Shown in pieces: positions 1 through 8,958 of a stretch of DNA of 64,000 nt. The notes below the pieces were generated by a model that saw only the letters and a program-made list of their open reading frames with translations, did not search any database and had not been told where the DNA came from. Every line of letters starts with the position of its first letter. Position 1 is the first letter of the stretch. Both the position numbers and the translations under genes were made by a program. The DNA is from Actinomycetes bacterium (lineage in GTDB: Bacteria > Actinomycetota > Acidimicrobiia > Acidimicrobiales > Aldehydirespiratoraceae), in assembly GCA_024276495.1 (NCBI GenBank), contig JAJRXC010000017.1:34238-98237 (forward strand), given 5' to 3'.

Positions 1-11
1 AGCGGGCGCTC

Positions 12-899
12 ATGGGCGACTTCGTCGACGAGCCCGGCTCCCCGGTCGCGAAGTGGGGCGACGACGAGTGGGAGGAGTTCGGCCTCCAATCGATCAAATG
101 GCGCCTGAGCCAGTTCCTCCACGGCGAACAGGGTGCGCTCCTGTGCACCGCGAAGATCGTGGAGACCGTTCCCTGGATCGACGCCAAGTACTACGCCGCC
201 ACCCAGGTGGTCGACGAGGCCCGCCACGTCGAGGTGTTCGGCCGGTACCTCGACGAGAAGCTCGACGGAGGCTATCCCGTCAACCCCCACCTCGGCCTGC
301 TGCTCGACGACATCATCAACGACAGTCGTTGGGACATGACCTATCTCGGCATGCAGATCATGGTCGAGGGTCTGGCGCTGGCCGCGTTCGGCTTCATGCA
401 CAGTGTCACCGAGGAGCCGTTGCTGAAGAAGCTGCTCCGCTACGTCATGAGCGACGAGGCCCGCCACGTGGCCTTCGGCGTGCTCAGCCTCGCCGAGGTC
501 TACCAGGAGATGGACGCGGCCGAGATTCGTGAACGTCAGGAGTTCGCCTTCGAAGCCGCGTTGCGGATGCGGGACCGCTTCCTCCAACAGGAGGTGTGGG
601 AGCACATGGGGATCGACACCCGCCAGATGGTGGAGTTCCTCCTCAACGCCCCCGAGGAGTCGAAGGTGTTCCAGCGGATGCTGTTCTCCAAGATCGTCCC
701 GAACTGTCGCAAGCTCGGCCTGCTCGACGCGGGCGACGGCTGGCTCCGGGATCGGTTCACCGAGATCGAGGTCATCGAGTTCGAACATCTCGAGGACACC
801 GGTTCGGAGTTCATCGACTACGACCTCGCCGAGGGCGACTTCGACGAGAGATCCGAGGAGATGCAGGCCGCGGCGGCCGCCGCGGCGACGCCGACCTAG
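12..899 (+). CDS. Ferritin-like di-iron protein (5' end may lie outside window)
   Basis: The protein is all-helical with a textbook di-iron carboxylate ligand set: a Glu in HGEQGALL (helix 1), EARH in DEARHVEVF, a Glu in MVEGLALAAF and a second EARH in DEARHVAFG. This places it in the ferritin-like/ribonucleotide-reductase-R2-like superfamily, whose members are oxidases, oxygenases or desaturases using O2; the substrate cannot be told. The C-terminus is acidic and ends in an alanine run. The reading frame stays open to the left window edge, so the ATG used here may be internal and the N-terminus missing. A crotonase-family gene follows after 9 bases, suggesting co-transcription and perhaps a role in lipid or acyl-CoA chemistry (inference). 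Confidence 0.72.
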   Translation: MGDFVDEPGSPVAKWGDDEWEEFGLQSIKWRLSQFLHGEQGALLCTAKIVETVPWIDAKYYAATQVVDEARHVEVFGRYLDEKLDGGYPVNPHLGLLLDDIINDSRWDMTYLGMQIMVEGLALAAFGFMHSVTEEPLLKKLLRYVMSDEARHVAFGVLSLAEVYQEMDAAEIRERQEFAFEAALRMRDRFLQQEVWEHMGIDTRQMVEFLLNAPEESKVFQRMLFSKIVPNCRKLGLLDAGDGWLRDRFTEIEVIEFEHLEDTGSEFIDYDLAEGDFDERSEEMQAAAAAAATPT

Positions 900-908
900 A
901 GTCCCGAG

Positions 909-1755
909 ATGGGATACACCTGTTTCGACATCGATGAGACCGACGGCGTCGCCCATGTGCGCCTGTCGCGGCCCGACGCGTACAACACGATGACACCGGC
1001 GTTCTGGTCGGAGCTCCCCGACATCGTCGGGGAGATCTCCGACCGGGGACGGGCCCGGGCCATCGTGTTCGTCGACGGGAAAACACTTCAGCGCGGGGAT
1101 GGACCTCGCCGTGTTCGGAGGCGGGGACGGTGGCGTCACCGGAGGAGGCGGAATCGAGGAGACGGGTCGCCAGCGGGCCGCCCTTCGTCTCAACGTCTTG
1201 CATCTGCAGCGGTCGTTCACGTGCCTCGAACAGGCCCGGATGCCGGTGCTCGCCGCGATCCAGGGTGGCTGCATCGGCGGCGCTGTCGACATGGTGACCG
1301 CGGCCGACTGTCGGTACGCCACCGAGGACGCCTTCTTTTGCATCCAGGAGATCAACATCGGGATGACCGCCGATGTCGGCACCCTCCAACGACTCCCGAA
1401 GTTGATCCCGGAAGGCGTCGCGCGCGAGCTCGCCTACACCGGGCGTCGCCTGCCGGCCGACCAGGCTAAGGCCGTCGGCCTCGTCAACGAGGTCTTCCCC
1501 GATCACGAGGCACTGCTCGCCGGGGTCCACGAGGTCGCCGCGGAGATCGCGTCGAAGTCGCCGCTCGCCGTTCACGGAACCAAGGAGACCATCCTCTTCA
1601 GCCGCGACCATTCCGTCGACGACTCGCTGAAGTACATCGCCGCCTGGCAGACCGGGATGTTCCAGCCCGCCGACATGGCGGAGACGTTCGCCGCCAAGGC
1701 CGAGGGCCGCGAGCCGGTCTTCGAGGATCTCGGCGAGATCCGTCGAGGCCTCTAG
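909..1755 (+). pseudogene. Dienoyl-CoA isomerase/enoyl-CoA hydratase-like gene broken by a 1-base frameshift
   Basis: Two overlapping frames together encode one crotonase-fold protein of about 281 residues. The first frame (from 909) runs correctly to VFVDG; the second carries the oxyanion-hole segment HFSAGMDL and everything after it. They join exactly if the A run at 1080-1083 had three A's instead of four. The second half matches the delta3,5-delta2,4-dienoyl-CoA isomerase (ECH1) pattern: QGGCIGGAVDM, then QEINIGMTADVGTLQRLPK, where the Glu and Asp eight residues apart correspond to the ECH1 catalytic pair. The role would be beta-oxidation of unsaturated fatty acids. Either a real pseudogene, a slippage site, or a sequencing error; the intact coding character on both sides favours a recent change or an error. 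Confidence 0.75.
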
Positions 1756-2348
1756 TCCTCGAGCGCGGGGCCGAACACGAGATCGAGGTCGCCGAGCTGC
1801 ACCAGGGTGGAGGCCACCCAGCCGCCGAGCGTCGTGAAGTGCTCGTCGAGCGCCGAGCCGTCGACGAGCGCCGTCTCGTCGAGCTCGTAGACCCCCTCGT
1901 AGGCCACCTCGATCGCGTACTCGGCCTCGTCGAGGTCGCCGCCGTAGATCGACTCGACCGTCGGTCCGCTGCGAATCAGCTTCTCGGCGCCGACCTTCGG
2001 GCTGCTCACGGGGAGCGCCGTGAGCACCCGTCGAGGTTCCGGGGCTTCCCGCAATCGTTGGACTCGCAGCGTGATCTCGATGTCGATCCGGGGCGGTTCG
2101 CCGAGCTCCTCGTCGACGTACCAGCTGCGGTAGGCGGTCTGCGACCAGGTCGGCCAACTGAAGCTCACGTCGGCCTGGACGCGTGGGGGCAGCCCCTCAC
2201 CGGGTAGGCCGTAGGACGTCTGCCACGACACGTCGCCGAGCAACACGTCGACCTGGAAGTGCTCTTCGAACGCCTGACGTTCGAGGCGGGCGTGTTCGAA
2301 GGCGTCGCGAAGCGCGCCGATGGCGTCGGTGAACACATGGTCGAGCAT
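1752..2348 (-). CDS. Hypothetical protein, 198 aa
   Basis: No family recognised. It is a soluble, acidic protein without signal peptide or membrane segment and rich in Glu, Asp and aromatic residues. Features seen are a Trp/Tyr-rich middle (SFSWPTWSQTAYRSWY) followed by alternating short beta-like stretches, which would suit a small beta-barrel or ligand-binding fold. It converges on the crotonase gene with a 4-base overlap of the stop codons. A TAACCT box ends 10 bases before the ATG, so the transcript is probably leaderless. Coding status is supported by strong third-position GC use and this promoter. Confidence 0.6.
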   Translation of the reverse strand: MLDHVFTDAIGALRDAFEHARLERQAFEEHFQVDVLLGDVSWQTSYGLPGEGLPPRVQADVSFSWPTWSQTAYRSWYVDEELGEPPRIDIEITLRVQRLREAPEPRRVLTALPVSSPKVGAEKLIRSGPTVESIYGGDLDEAEYAIEVAYEGVYELDETALVDGSALDEHFTTLGGWVASTLVQLGDLDLVFGPALED

Positions 2349-2357
2349 GGTGGGGCG

Positions 2358-2363
2358 AGGTTA
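2358..2363 (-). promoter_or_regulatory. TAACCT -10 box, leaderless type, for the 198-aa gene
   Basis: TAACCT lies 9 bases before the ATG at 2348 on the minus strand; it overlaps the stop codon of the upstream dehydrogenase gene. Confidence 0.45.
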
Positions 2364-3311
2364 GTAGCCCGAGGCGACGTCGACGCTGCCGATCAGTTCC
2401 TCACCGGCCCGCCAACGGCGTACGTTCTCCTCGACGCGTGCCGCGAGGCGGGGAAGCCCCATCTCCGGCGTGTTGCCGACGTGGGGGGTGATCAAGACGT
2501 TGCCGTGGTCCCAGAGCGGATGCCCGTCGGGGAGAGGCTCGGGGTCGGTCACGTCGAGGACGGCGCCCGCGATCGTTCCCGCGTCGAGGGCCGCCAGCAG
2601 GTCGTCGTTGACGACGTGAGCGCCGCGGGCGATGTTGATCAGCCAGGCGTCGTCGGGCATCGAGGCGAGAAGGCGGGCGTCGACGATGCCGGTCGTCTCG
2701 GGAGTGAGCGCCAGACAGACGATCACCGCGTCGGCGCCGGCAACCGCCTCGAACCGGTCCTCGGTGGTCACCGTCCGGGCCGCGCCGGGCAGCGGCCGCG
2801 GGTTGCGCCGTACGACGGTCACGTCACAGCCCCACGGTTCGATCAGCCGCAGGAAGCTCTCGGCGAGCCCGCCACCCCCCAGGAGTGTGATCTTCGCGCC
2901 GAGGAGGTTCCGACCGCTTTGGGCCTGCCACGAGGAAGCCCGGGCGAACACGGGGATGTCCCGGAACGCGCTGAGCAGGGCGGTCATCATCCACTCGGCG
3001 CAGTCGTCGGCGTAGACGCCCTTTCCACAGGTCCAGATCCGGTCGGGGTCGAGGAACGGGGCCAGATTCTCGATGCCGGCGTAGGGGAGCTGCACCCAGC
3101 GGGCCGAGCCGGCTCGGGCCATGAGCTCGGGGAAGACGTCGACGGCCGCCGGATCGGCCCAGATGACCGCGTCGGCCTCCTCGAGCGGGACGATCACCGC
3201 GCCGGCCCGCTCCGTCGCGGCGACGAGCGCCGCGTGCATCTCCGGACGACTGGCAGGAACGACGGCCACCCGCCCCCGCGTGGGGTCAGTCGACGCCGAA
3301 CTGGCGGTCAC
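2361..3311 (-). CDS. D-isomer-specific 2-hydroxyacid dehydrogenase family protein
   Basis: NAD(P)-dependent oxidoreductase of the D-2-hydroxyacid dehydrogenase family (316 aa, normal length). Seen are the Rossmann glycine motif [10 protein letters not shown] near residue 145, the substrate-binding Arg in NIARGAHVV, the acidic residue in DVTDPEPLP and the catalytic His in TPHVGN. The pattern resembles the glyoxylate/hydroxypyruvate reductase-like or phosphoglycerate-dehydrogenase-like branch; the true substrate is not predictable. The GTG start lies 26 bases inside the end of upp, so the two are translationally linked. Confidence 0.85.
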   Translation of the reverse strand: MTASSASTDPTRGRVAVVPASRPEMHAALVAATERAGAVIVPLEEADAVIWADPAAVDVFPELMARAGSARWVQLPYAGIENLAPFLDPDRIWTCGKGVYADDCAEWMMTALLSAFRDIPVFARASSWQAQSGRNLLGAKITLLGGGGLAESFLRLIEPWGCDVTVVRRNPRPLPGAARTVTTEDRFEAVAGADAVIVCLALTPETTGIVDARLLASMPDDAWLINIARGAHVVNDDLLAALDAGTIAGAVLDVTDPEPLPDGHPLWDHGNVLITPHVGNTPEMGLPRLAARVEENVRRWRAGEELIGSVDVASGY

Positions 3312-3918
3312 CCGCGTCTCCCAGTCCGGGAACGATGTAGCCGATCTCGTTGAGGTGGCTGTCGATCGAAGCGGTCACGTGCACGTCGGCAGTGCCCGAA
3401 CCCCGCAACGTCTCCACTCCCTCGGGAGCCGAGAGCACGCACACGACGGTGATCGTCCCCGCGTTGGATTCCCGCAGACTCCGACACGCGTGGATGGCGG
3501 ATCCGGCGGTGGCGAGCATCGGATCGAGGACCATGACCGGTTGCCCGGCGAGGTCGTCGGGCACGGTGTCGAGATAGACGTGGGGTTGCAGCGTGTCCTC
3601 GTTGCGCTTCAAGCCGATGAACCCGGTGCGGGCCTCGGGCAGCACGGCGAGGGCGGCGTCGAGCATGCCCAGGCCCGCGCGCAGCACGGGTACGAGCAGG
3701 GGCAGCTCGGTGTCGGGTGCCAGTCGGGTCCCCGTGGTCGGACCCATCGGCGTCGTGACCGGAATGGTGTCGGTCGGGAGGTCCCGACAGGCCTCATAGA
3801 CCAGATGGCGGCTCAGGTCCCTGAGCGCGGCACGAAAGCCCGGACGGGTGGTGGTCTCGTCGCGCAAGCGGGTGAGCGCCACCGCGGCGAGGGGATGATC
3901 GACGACATGAACCTGCAC
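3286..3918 (-). CDS. upp: Uracil phosphoribosyltransferase
   Basis: Converts uracil and PRPP to UMP in pyrimidine salvage. The 210-aa length is typical. The PRPP-binding loop is [14 protein letters not shown], with conserved PVLRAGLGM and [10 protein letters not shown] upstream and the uracil-binding C-terminus [16 protein letters not shown]. The start is GTG; a CATAGT element sits 6 bases upstream. It is first in a two-gene unit with the dehydrogenase and lies in the same region as adenosine deaminase and the nucleoside-type importer. Confidence 0.95.
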   Translation of the reverse strand: MQVHVVDHPLAAVALTRLRDETTTRPGFRAALRDLSRHLVYEACRDLPTDTIPVTTPMGPTTGTRLAPDTELPLLVPVLRAGLGMLDAALAVLPEARTGFIGLKRNEDTLQPHVYLDTVPDDLAGQPVMVLDPMLATAGSAIHACRSLRESNAGTITVVCVLSAPEGVETLRGSGTADVHVTASIDSHLNEIGYIVPGLGDAGDRQFGVD

Positions 3919-3968
3919 GAGGCGACTATGCCACGTTCACCTGCGGCCCGGCGCTTCGAGCGCGGGGA

Positions 3969-6914
3969 TCACGGCAGAACCTTGGCCACCTCGACCGACG
4001 CCGGATCCGCATAGAGGACCGCGGCGAGGTCACGGACATCGTTTCGTGTGACCCGTTCGAGCATGGCGAAGCGCTGGTCGGGTTGCAGCGGACGTTGATC
4101 CGGAAAACGGGTGATGGCCAGATTCGCGGTGAGGAAGAGCGCGTCGTTCACGAATCCGTAGTCGTTTCCGATGACCCGGATGGCTCGATTGAACTCATCG
4201 GCACTCGGACCGGTGATCGCCAGCTCGATCAGGATCGACTCCAACGCGTCCTCGATCTCGGAGAGACGGGCCGGATCTCCATCGACCTGGATGAACGAAC
4301 CGAGGCCGGGCTCACCGGCTCGGCTGATGCTGATCTCGGCGAAGCCGCCGTAGGACGCACCCAACTCCTCCCGGATGACGTCGGTGATCGCGTTGGTGAT
4401 GATGGTGGAGAGGACGACCGATGTCACCTCGGTCGGACCGTCGACCTCGCCAACCCACCAATCGAACCGGGTGACGCCGCCGTTGGCCGTTCCCGCGGAC
4501 AGCGTGACCTCCCCGCGCAGACGAGTGGTCGGGAAGTCGACTCCGAGATCGACCCACGAGTCGTCGGGCCCGGTCGGCAGCGTGCCGAGATAGCGGGCGG
4601 CGAGATCGAACGCCGTGTCGGCGTCGATGTCGCCCACGATCGCGACATGGAGATCGTCGACGGTCGAGAACCGATCCGCGAAGATCGACCGGAGGGTCGA
4701 CGCGTCGAGTCCGTCGATGTCGCCCTGGTCGAGGAGAAGGTCGTAGCGGTCGTCGCCGCCGGCCAGCAGGTCGTCCAACACGACGGAGAGTCGCAGATCC
4801 GGGTCTGTCCGGGCTGCCTCGAGCGTCGTGGCCGCGGCCCGAGAAACCGACCGCAGGGCGACATCGTCGACCCGCGGTTCGGTCATCGTGAGGTTGATCA
4901 GCGCGAACAGCGCTTCGGCGTCGCTCGTCGCGGCGCGGGCGGTGATCAACTCCTCGGATTCGTCGATCGCGGCGCTCATCGTGATGTCGCGGCTCTCGAG
5001 ATAGCGTTCGACCGTTGCCGTGTCGTGGGGCCCGACTCCGCTGGAGAGAACGGCATCGACGGCGGTTCGGGCCAGGGCCAGATCGGGTTCGTCGAGCGCA
5101 CTCCAACCCCCGCTGGACTCCAACCAGACATCGAAGGACCCTTCGGTGATGCTGGTCTGCTGGAACGTGACGACCACCCCGTTCTCGAACGTCCACTCCT
5201 CGACGGTTCCCTCGCGGGTCTCGCGGCTGCGACGATTCGTCGTCGCAGCCGGCTCCGGACGGTCCATCAGCGCGTCGATCGACGGAACCTCGGCACCGGA
5301 TCCGGCCGGCCGCGCGTTGTCGAGCACCTCGCGTAGCCGGGCTGCGGTGGGCATGTCGCCGGGGTCGTCGCCGACCTCGATGATGATCGGGCCGCTCGAG
5401 CCGAGCAACCAGCGCCAGAAGTTCGTCAGCTCGTCGGCCCGGAGGCCTTCGATGACGCTGCGTTGACGGCGAATGCGGTTCTCGGCGTCGTCGAGCGAGC
5501 TTCCCTCGAGGAAGTAGCTGCTGAGCGCGTTGGCGTACTCGAAGTCCTGGGTCGATCCGAGCGTCGCCAGCTCGTCGTCGAGGGCGCCGAGCATCACCTC
5601 TCTCATGCGGGCGACGTCGTCGTCGCCGAAGCCGTCGACGGCCGCGGCCAGGAGCTGGGCGAGGAACTGCTCGAGGCCCGTGTCGAGCGCCGGCGCCTGC
5701 AGGCTGGTGCCGAAGTACCGAAGCCCGCGATTGACCGCGAACGTCTCGAGGAACGGAGGCTGATCGACATCGAGATCGCCTCGCTGGAACGCTTCGCCGA
5801 GTCGGCTCTCGAGCATCACGGCGACGGCGTTCTCGATCAGCGTCATGCGCTCACCGCCGACGGTTCCGGTGTCCCAGACCGGCAGTCGGATGTCGAGGGA
5901 GAGATAGTCGGCGGCGTTGTCGGGCTGGACGATCACCTCGACGACCGGGGTGGGGTCGAGCGGAACCGACACCGGTTGGCGGATCGGGGGATCCGGTGTC
6001 CGGGTGGCGAGATCGGAGAACCGGTCCCGGACCGCCCGCTCCATGTCGTCGAGGGGGAGGTCGCCGACCACGACGACGGCCATGTTGTCGGGACGGTACC
6101 AGTCGTCGTAGAAGGCCCGAAGGGTGTCGGCCCGGGTCGCTTCGATGAGATCGGCATCGCCGATCACCAGGTGGCCCTCGTAGGGGGTCCCGGCGGTGTA
6201 GATCTCCTCAAAACGCGTGAGGATGATCCCATCGACGGATTCGCGGCCCTGGCGCAGCTCATCGCGAACCACGCCGACCTCGGCGGCGACATCGGCCTCC
6301 ACGAGCGTCGCGCGTGAGGCCCATTCGCTCAAGACGTCGAAGGCGACCGCCACCGCCGAGGGGTCGAACGTGGGTGCCCCGAGGAGGAACACGGTCTCGT
6401 CATAGCTCGTGTAGGCGTTGACATCGGCGCCGAACGAGATTCCCAGGCGTTGGAGTTGGGCAGCCAGCTCGTTGCCCGGGAACGCCTCCGTGCCGTTGAA
6501 CATCATGTGTTCGAGGAAATGCGCGCTTCCGTCGAGACCGTTGGCTTGTTGGAGTGAGCCGGCGTCGATCACGAGTCGGAGGTCGAGGCTCCCGCCCGGT
6601 GTGGAGTTGCGTCGCAACAGGTAGGTGAGGCCGTTGTCGAGCGTTCCGATGCGGAAGTCGCGGTCGACCGGGAGCGGCGTCGGGTCGGGATCGGGCGCGG
6701 CAGCAGCCGGGATCCCCTGCGGGTTCCCGTCGACCGTGTCGGGGAGCGGCGTCGGGGTCGGACTCGTGGTGTCGGGGGGCTGCTCCACCGTCTCGCTCGC
6801 GGTGCCCCCGATCTCGTCGAGGATGGCGTCGACGTCGGGATCATCGGCGCACGCGGCCGCGATCAGCGCCGCGGCGAACAAGACAGCGATGAAGCGGATC
6901 GTGGGAAAACGCAT
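3969..6914 (-). CDS. M16 family zinc metallopeptidase, lipoprotein
   Basis: A 981-aa single-chain insulinase-family protease with two M16 halves. The N-terminal signal ends in the lipobox LIAAAC (Cys22), so it should be anchored to the outer face of the cytoplasmic membrane. A Pro/Thr/Asp-rich linker (about residues 25-85) precedes the catalytic half. The inverted zinc motif HFLEH spans residues 132-136. The second half, from about residue 560, keeps the fold but shows no HxxEH, as expected for the inactive partner half that closes the clamshell. Such enzymes degrade peptides; the target is unknown. Transcription appears leaderless (TAGGGT, 7 bases before ATG). Confidence 0.9.
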   Translation of the reverse strand: MRFPTIRFIAVLFAAALIAAACADDPDVDAILDEIGGTASETVEQPPDTTSPTPTPLPDTVDGNPQGIPAAAAPDPDPTPLPVDRDFRIGTLDNGLTYLLRRNSTPGGSLDLRLVIDAGSLQQANGLDGSAHFLEHMMFNGTEAFPGNELAAQLQRLGISFGADVNAYTSYDETVFLLGAPTFDPSAVAVAFDVLSEWASRATLVEADVAAEVGVVRDELRQGRESVDGIILTRFEEIYTAGTPYEGHLVIGDADLIEATRADTLRAFYDDWYRPDNMAVVVVGDLPLDDMERAVRDRFSDLATRTPDPPIRQPVSVPLDPTPVVEVIVQPDNAADYLSLDIRLPVWDTGTVGGERMTLIENAVAVMLESRLGEAFQRGDLDVDQPPFLETFAVNRGLRYFGTSLQAPALDTGLEQFLAQLLAAAVDGFGDDDVARMREVMLGALDDELATLGSTQDFEYANALSSYFLEGSSLDDAENRIRRQRSVIEGLRADELTNFWRWLLGSSGPIIIEVGDDPGDMPTAARLREVLDNARPAGSGAEVPSIDALMDRPEPAATTNRRSRETREGTVEEWTFENGVVVTFQQTSITEGSFDVWLESSGGWSALDEPDLALARTAVDAVLSSGVGPHDTATVERYLESRDITMSAAIDESEELITARAATSDAEALFALINLTMTEPRVDDVALRSVSRAAATTLEAARTDPDLRLSVVLDDLLAGGDDRYDLLLDQGDIDGLDASTLRSIFADRFSTVDDLHVAIVGDIDADTAFDLAARYLGTLPTGPDDSWVDLGVDFPTTRLRGEVTLSAGTANGGVTRFDWWVGEVDGPTEVTSVVLSTIITNAITDVIREELGASYGGFAEISISRAGEPGLGSFIQVDGDPARLSEIEDALESILIELAITGPSADEFNRAIRVIGNDYGFVNDALFLTANLAITRFPDQRPLQPDQRFAMLERVTRNDVRDLAAVLYADPASVEVAKVLP

Positions 6915-6921
6915 TGAGTGG

Positions 6922-6927
6922 ACCCTA
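6922..6927 (-). promoter_or_regulatory. TAGGGT -10 box, leaderless type, for the M16 protease
   Basis: TAGGGT is separated from the ATG at 6914 by 7 bases on the minus strand; no ribosome binding site fits between. Confidence 0.5.
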
Positions 6928-6950
6928 CCGGCAACGACGGTCGCGGTCGG

Positions 6951-8072
6951 TCAGACCCGCGGCTCCACGGCCCAGGCCTCGAGGGGCGCGTAGCGGGGTT
7001 TGATGATCTGTTCGATGACCTGGAGACGTTCCCGGAACGGGAGGAAGCTCGACTTCATGGCGTTGACCGTGAGCCAGCGGATCCGGTCCCAGCCGTAGTC
7101 GAACGCCTCGGTGAGCGCGGCCATCTCCGATGTCATCGACACCCCCGACATCAGCCGGTTGTCGGTGTTGACCGTCACCCGGAAGCGCAGGTCGATGAGC
7201 TCCGCGATCGGATGGTCGGCGATCACGTCGACCACGCCGGTGTTGACATTCGACGTGGGGCACACCTCGAGCGGGATCCGACGGTCGCGGATGAAGTGGG
7301 CGAGTCGCCCCAGCTCGGGTTCGCCCTCATCGGCCCCCGTGATGTCCTCGATGATCCGGATGCCGTGGCCGAGCCGTTCGGCCCCACACCATTGCACGGC
7401 CTTCCAGATCGACCGGGGGCCATACGCCTCGCCGGCGTGGATCGTGATGTGGAAGTTCTCCCGATGGCAGTACTGGAAGGCGAGGAGGTGGTCGTCGGGC
7501 GGAAACCCGTCTTCGGGGCCGGCGATGTCGAAACCGACGACCCCGTCATCGCGGGCCCGGACCGCGGCCTGGGCCACCTCCAGCGAGTTGTGCTGATGAC
7601 GCATGGCGGAGCAGATCGCCCGGATCGTCAGATCGGTCCCGGCGCTTCCCGCCGCGAACCCGGCCAGCACCGCCTCGACCACACCATCGAGGGAAAGCCC
7701 CTTTTCGGTGTGGAGCTCCGGCGCGAATCGGATCTCCGCGTAGACGACGCCGTCGGCGGCGAGATCCTCGGCGCACTCCCGGGAGACCCGCTCGATCGCC
7801 TCGGCGGTCTGCATCACCGCGACCGTGTGGGCGAACGTCTCGAGATAGAGGGTGAGGTCCTTGCGGTTGGCCCCCCGCTGCATCCATGTGGTCAGCGCCT
7901 CGGGATCGTCGGCAGGAAGCCCGGTGTAGCCGATGTCGTCGGCGATCTCGATGATCGTGTCGGCTCGCAGCCCTCCGTCGAGATGGTCGTGGAGCACGAC
8001 CTTGGGCGCCCGCCGTATTCGCTCGAACGTGGGTGGCCCGACGTCGAGGGATGCACTGGCTGCGGTGGTCAT
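6951..8072 (-). CDS. add: Adenosine deaminase
   Basis: Hydrolytic deamination of adenosine/deoxyadenosine to inosine. The 373-aa protein shows the metal-dependent hydrolase motifs in order: HDHLDGG near residue 28 (HxH), ITIHAGEAYG, RLGHGIRI, VCPTSNVNTG and VTVNTDN (metal Asp). These are the adenosine deaminase signatures rather than those of AMP or adenine deaminase. It follows the dioxygenase gene and the nucleoside-type importer on the same strand but has its own TAACCT box 5 bases before the ATG, so it is probably separately promoted. It would process imported adenosine. Confidence 0.94.
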   Translation of the reverse strand: MTTAASASLDVGPPTFERIRRAPKVVLHDHLDGGLRADTIIEIADDIGYTGLPADDPEALTTWMQRGANRKDLTLYLETFAHTVAVMQTAEAIERVSRECAEDLAADGVVYAEIRFAPELHTEKGLSLDGVVEAVLAGFAAGSAGTDLTIRAICSAMRHQHNSLEVAQAAVRARDDGVVGFDIAGPEDGFPPDDHLLAFQYCHRENFHITIHAGEAYGPRSIWKAVQWCGAERLGHGIRIIEDITGADEGEPELGRLAHFIRDRRIPLEVCPTSNVNTGVVDVIADHPIAELIDLRFRVTVNTDNRLMSGVSMTSEMAALTEAFDYGWDRIRWLTVNAMKSSFLPFRERLQVIEQIIKPRYAPLEAWAVEPRV

Positions 8073-8077
8073 GTCTC

Positions 8078-8083
8078 AGGTTA
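8078..8083 (-). promoter_or_regulatory. TAACCT -10 box, leaderless type, for add
   Basis: TAACCT is 5 bases from the ATG at 8072 on the minus strand, in the 19-base gap after the dioxygenase gene. Confidence 0.45.
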
Positions 8084-8091
8084 CGCCGCGC

Positions 8092-8934
8092 TCACCGGTC
8101 GAACCCTCGCAGCGGCATGGAAGGGCGGCGCTGCAGCCAGTTGTCGGCGGGATAGGTCGCGGTGCCGTCGATCAGGTGGAGGGTGTAGGCGTGTCGACTC
8201 TTCGTGGACGTGTTGGGGGCGCTCCAGTGAGGAAGGGTGCCGTGGAGGACGACCATCGTTCCCTTCTCCGCCTCCAACGGAACGAGATCGTCGACCGGCC
8301 AGGGGCTCGGATCGAGAACCTCCATCACGGTGCCGGCGCCCTGGCGGCGCAGCCGGGTGCGCGCCGGTTCGCGGTGGTGGCCGGGAGCGGCCCACAGGCA
8401 GCCGTTGTCGATCGTCGCGTCTTCGATCGCGAACCAGAAGCCGATCACCGACTGCGGCTCGGTCCACAAGAAGGTGTGGTCGCAGTGGCAGGTGACCTCA
8501 CCCCCGATGTCGGGCTGCTTGAAGATGTACATCGACTGGAGCAACAAGGGGTCGCGCAGGCCGACATCGGCCGCCAACTCGGCCAACATCGGGGTGCGAC
8601 TGAACCGATCGAACACCGGATCGAGGTCGTGCATCGCGTGGCCCAGCTTGTTGACGGCGAGCTCGAGTGGACGGGTGAGCTCGCCGTCGACGACGGCGCC
8701 GTCCTCGAGGAACCAGCGCACGACATCACCCGACGTGAGGAAGTACTCCTCTTGGGCATGGTCCTGGCTGGTCGTGTCGAACACGGTGAGTCCACCGTCG
8801 ACCGACGGGTCGGCCGCGGCGAGCTTCGCGATGACGTGTTCGCGCAGTTCGTCGCAGGCCGCAGGGTCGACCGCGCCCGGGAGCACGACGAAGCCGTCGC
8901 GTTCCCAATCGACGAGCTGGGCGGACGTCAACAT
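8092..8934 (-). CDS. Phytanoyl-CoA dioxygenase (PhyH) family protein
   Basis: Fe(II)/2-oxoglutarate-dependent oxygenase, 280 aa. The iron-binding HxD is in CHCDHTFLW, the distal His is in HGTLPHWSAPNTS, and the 2-oxoglutarate Arg is likely in the following SRHAYTLHLID. The segment AIEDATIDNGCLWAAPGHH is characteristic of PhyH proteins. The substrate is unknown. It lies between the nucleoside-type importer genes and add, 24 bases from the last permease, with a leaderless-type box TAGGGT 6 bases upstream. That position suggests a substrate linked to nucleosides or a modified nucleoside (inference only). Confidence 0.85.
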   Translation of the reverse strand: MLTSAQLVDWERDGFVVLPGAVDPAACDELREHVIAKLAAADPSVDGGLTVFDTTSQDHAQEEYFLTSGDVVRWFLEDGAVVDGELTRPLELAVNKLGHAMHDLDPVFDRFSRTPMLAELAADVGLRDPLLLQSMYIFKQPDIGGEVTCHCDHTFLWTEPQSVIGFWFAIEDATIDNGCLWAAPGHHREPARTRLRRQGAGTVMEVLDPSPWPVDDLVPLEAEKGTMVVLHGTLPHWSAPNTSTKSRHAYTLHLIDGTATYPADNWLQRRPSMPLRGFDR

Positions 8935-8940
8935 GGTTCG

Positions 8941-8946
8941 ACCCTA
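8941..8946 (-). promoter_or_regulatory. TAGGGT -10 box, leaderless type, for the PhyH gene
   Basis: TAGGGT is 6 bases from the ATG at 8934 on the minus strand. Confidence 0.5.
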
Positions 8947-8958
8947 CGCCGAACGACG

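Noticed and set aside
811..2157. Long minus-strand open frame of 448 codons over the crotonase gene
   Set aside because: Arg/Gly-rich with no family motif; it lies antisense to the crotonase gene (909-1755) and to the end of the ferritin-like gene, which carry clear motifs.
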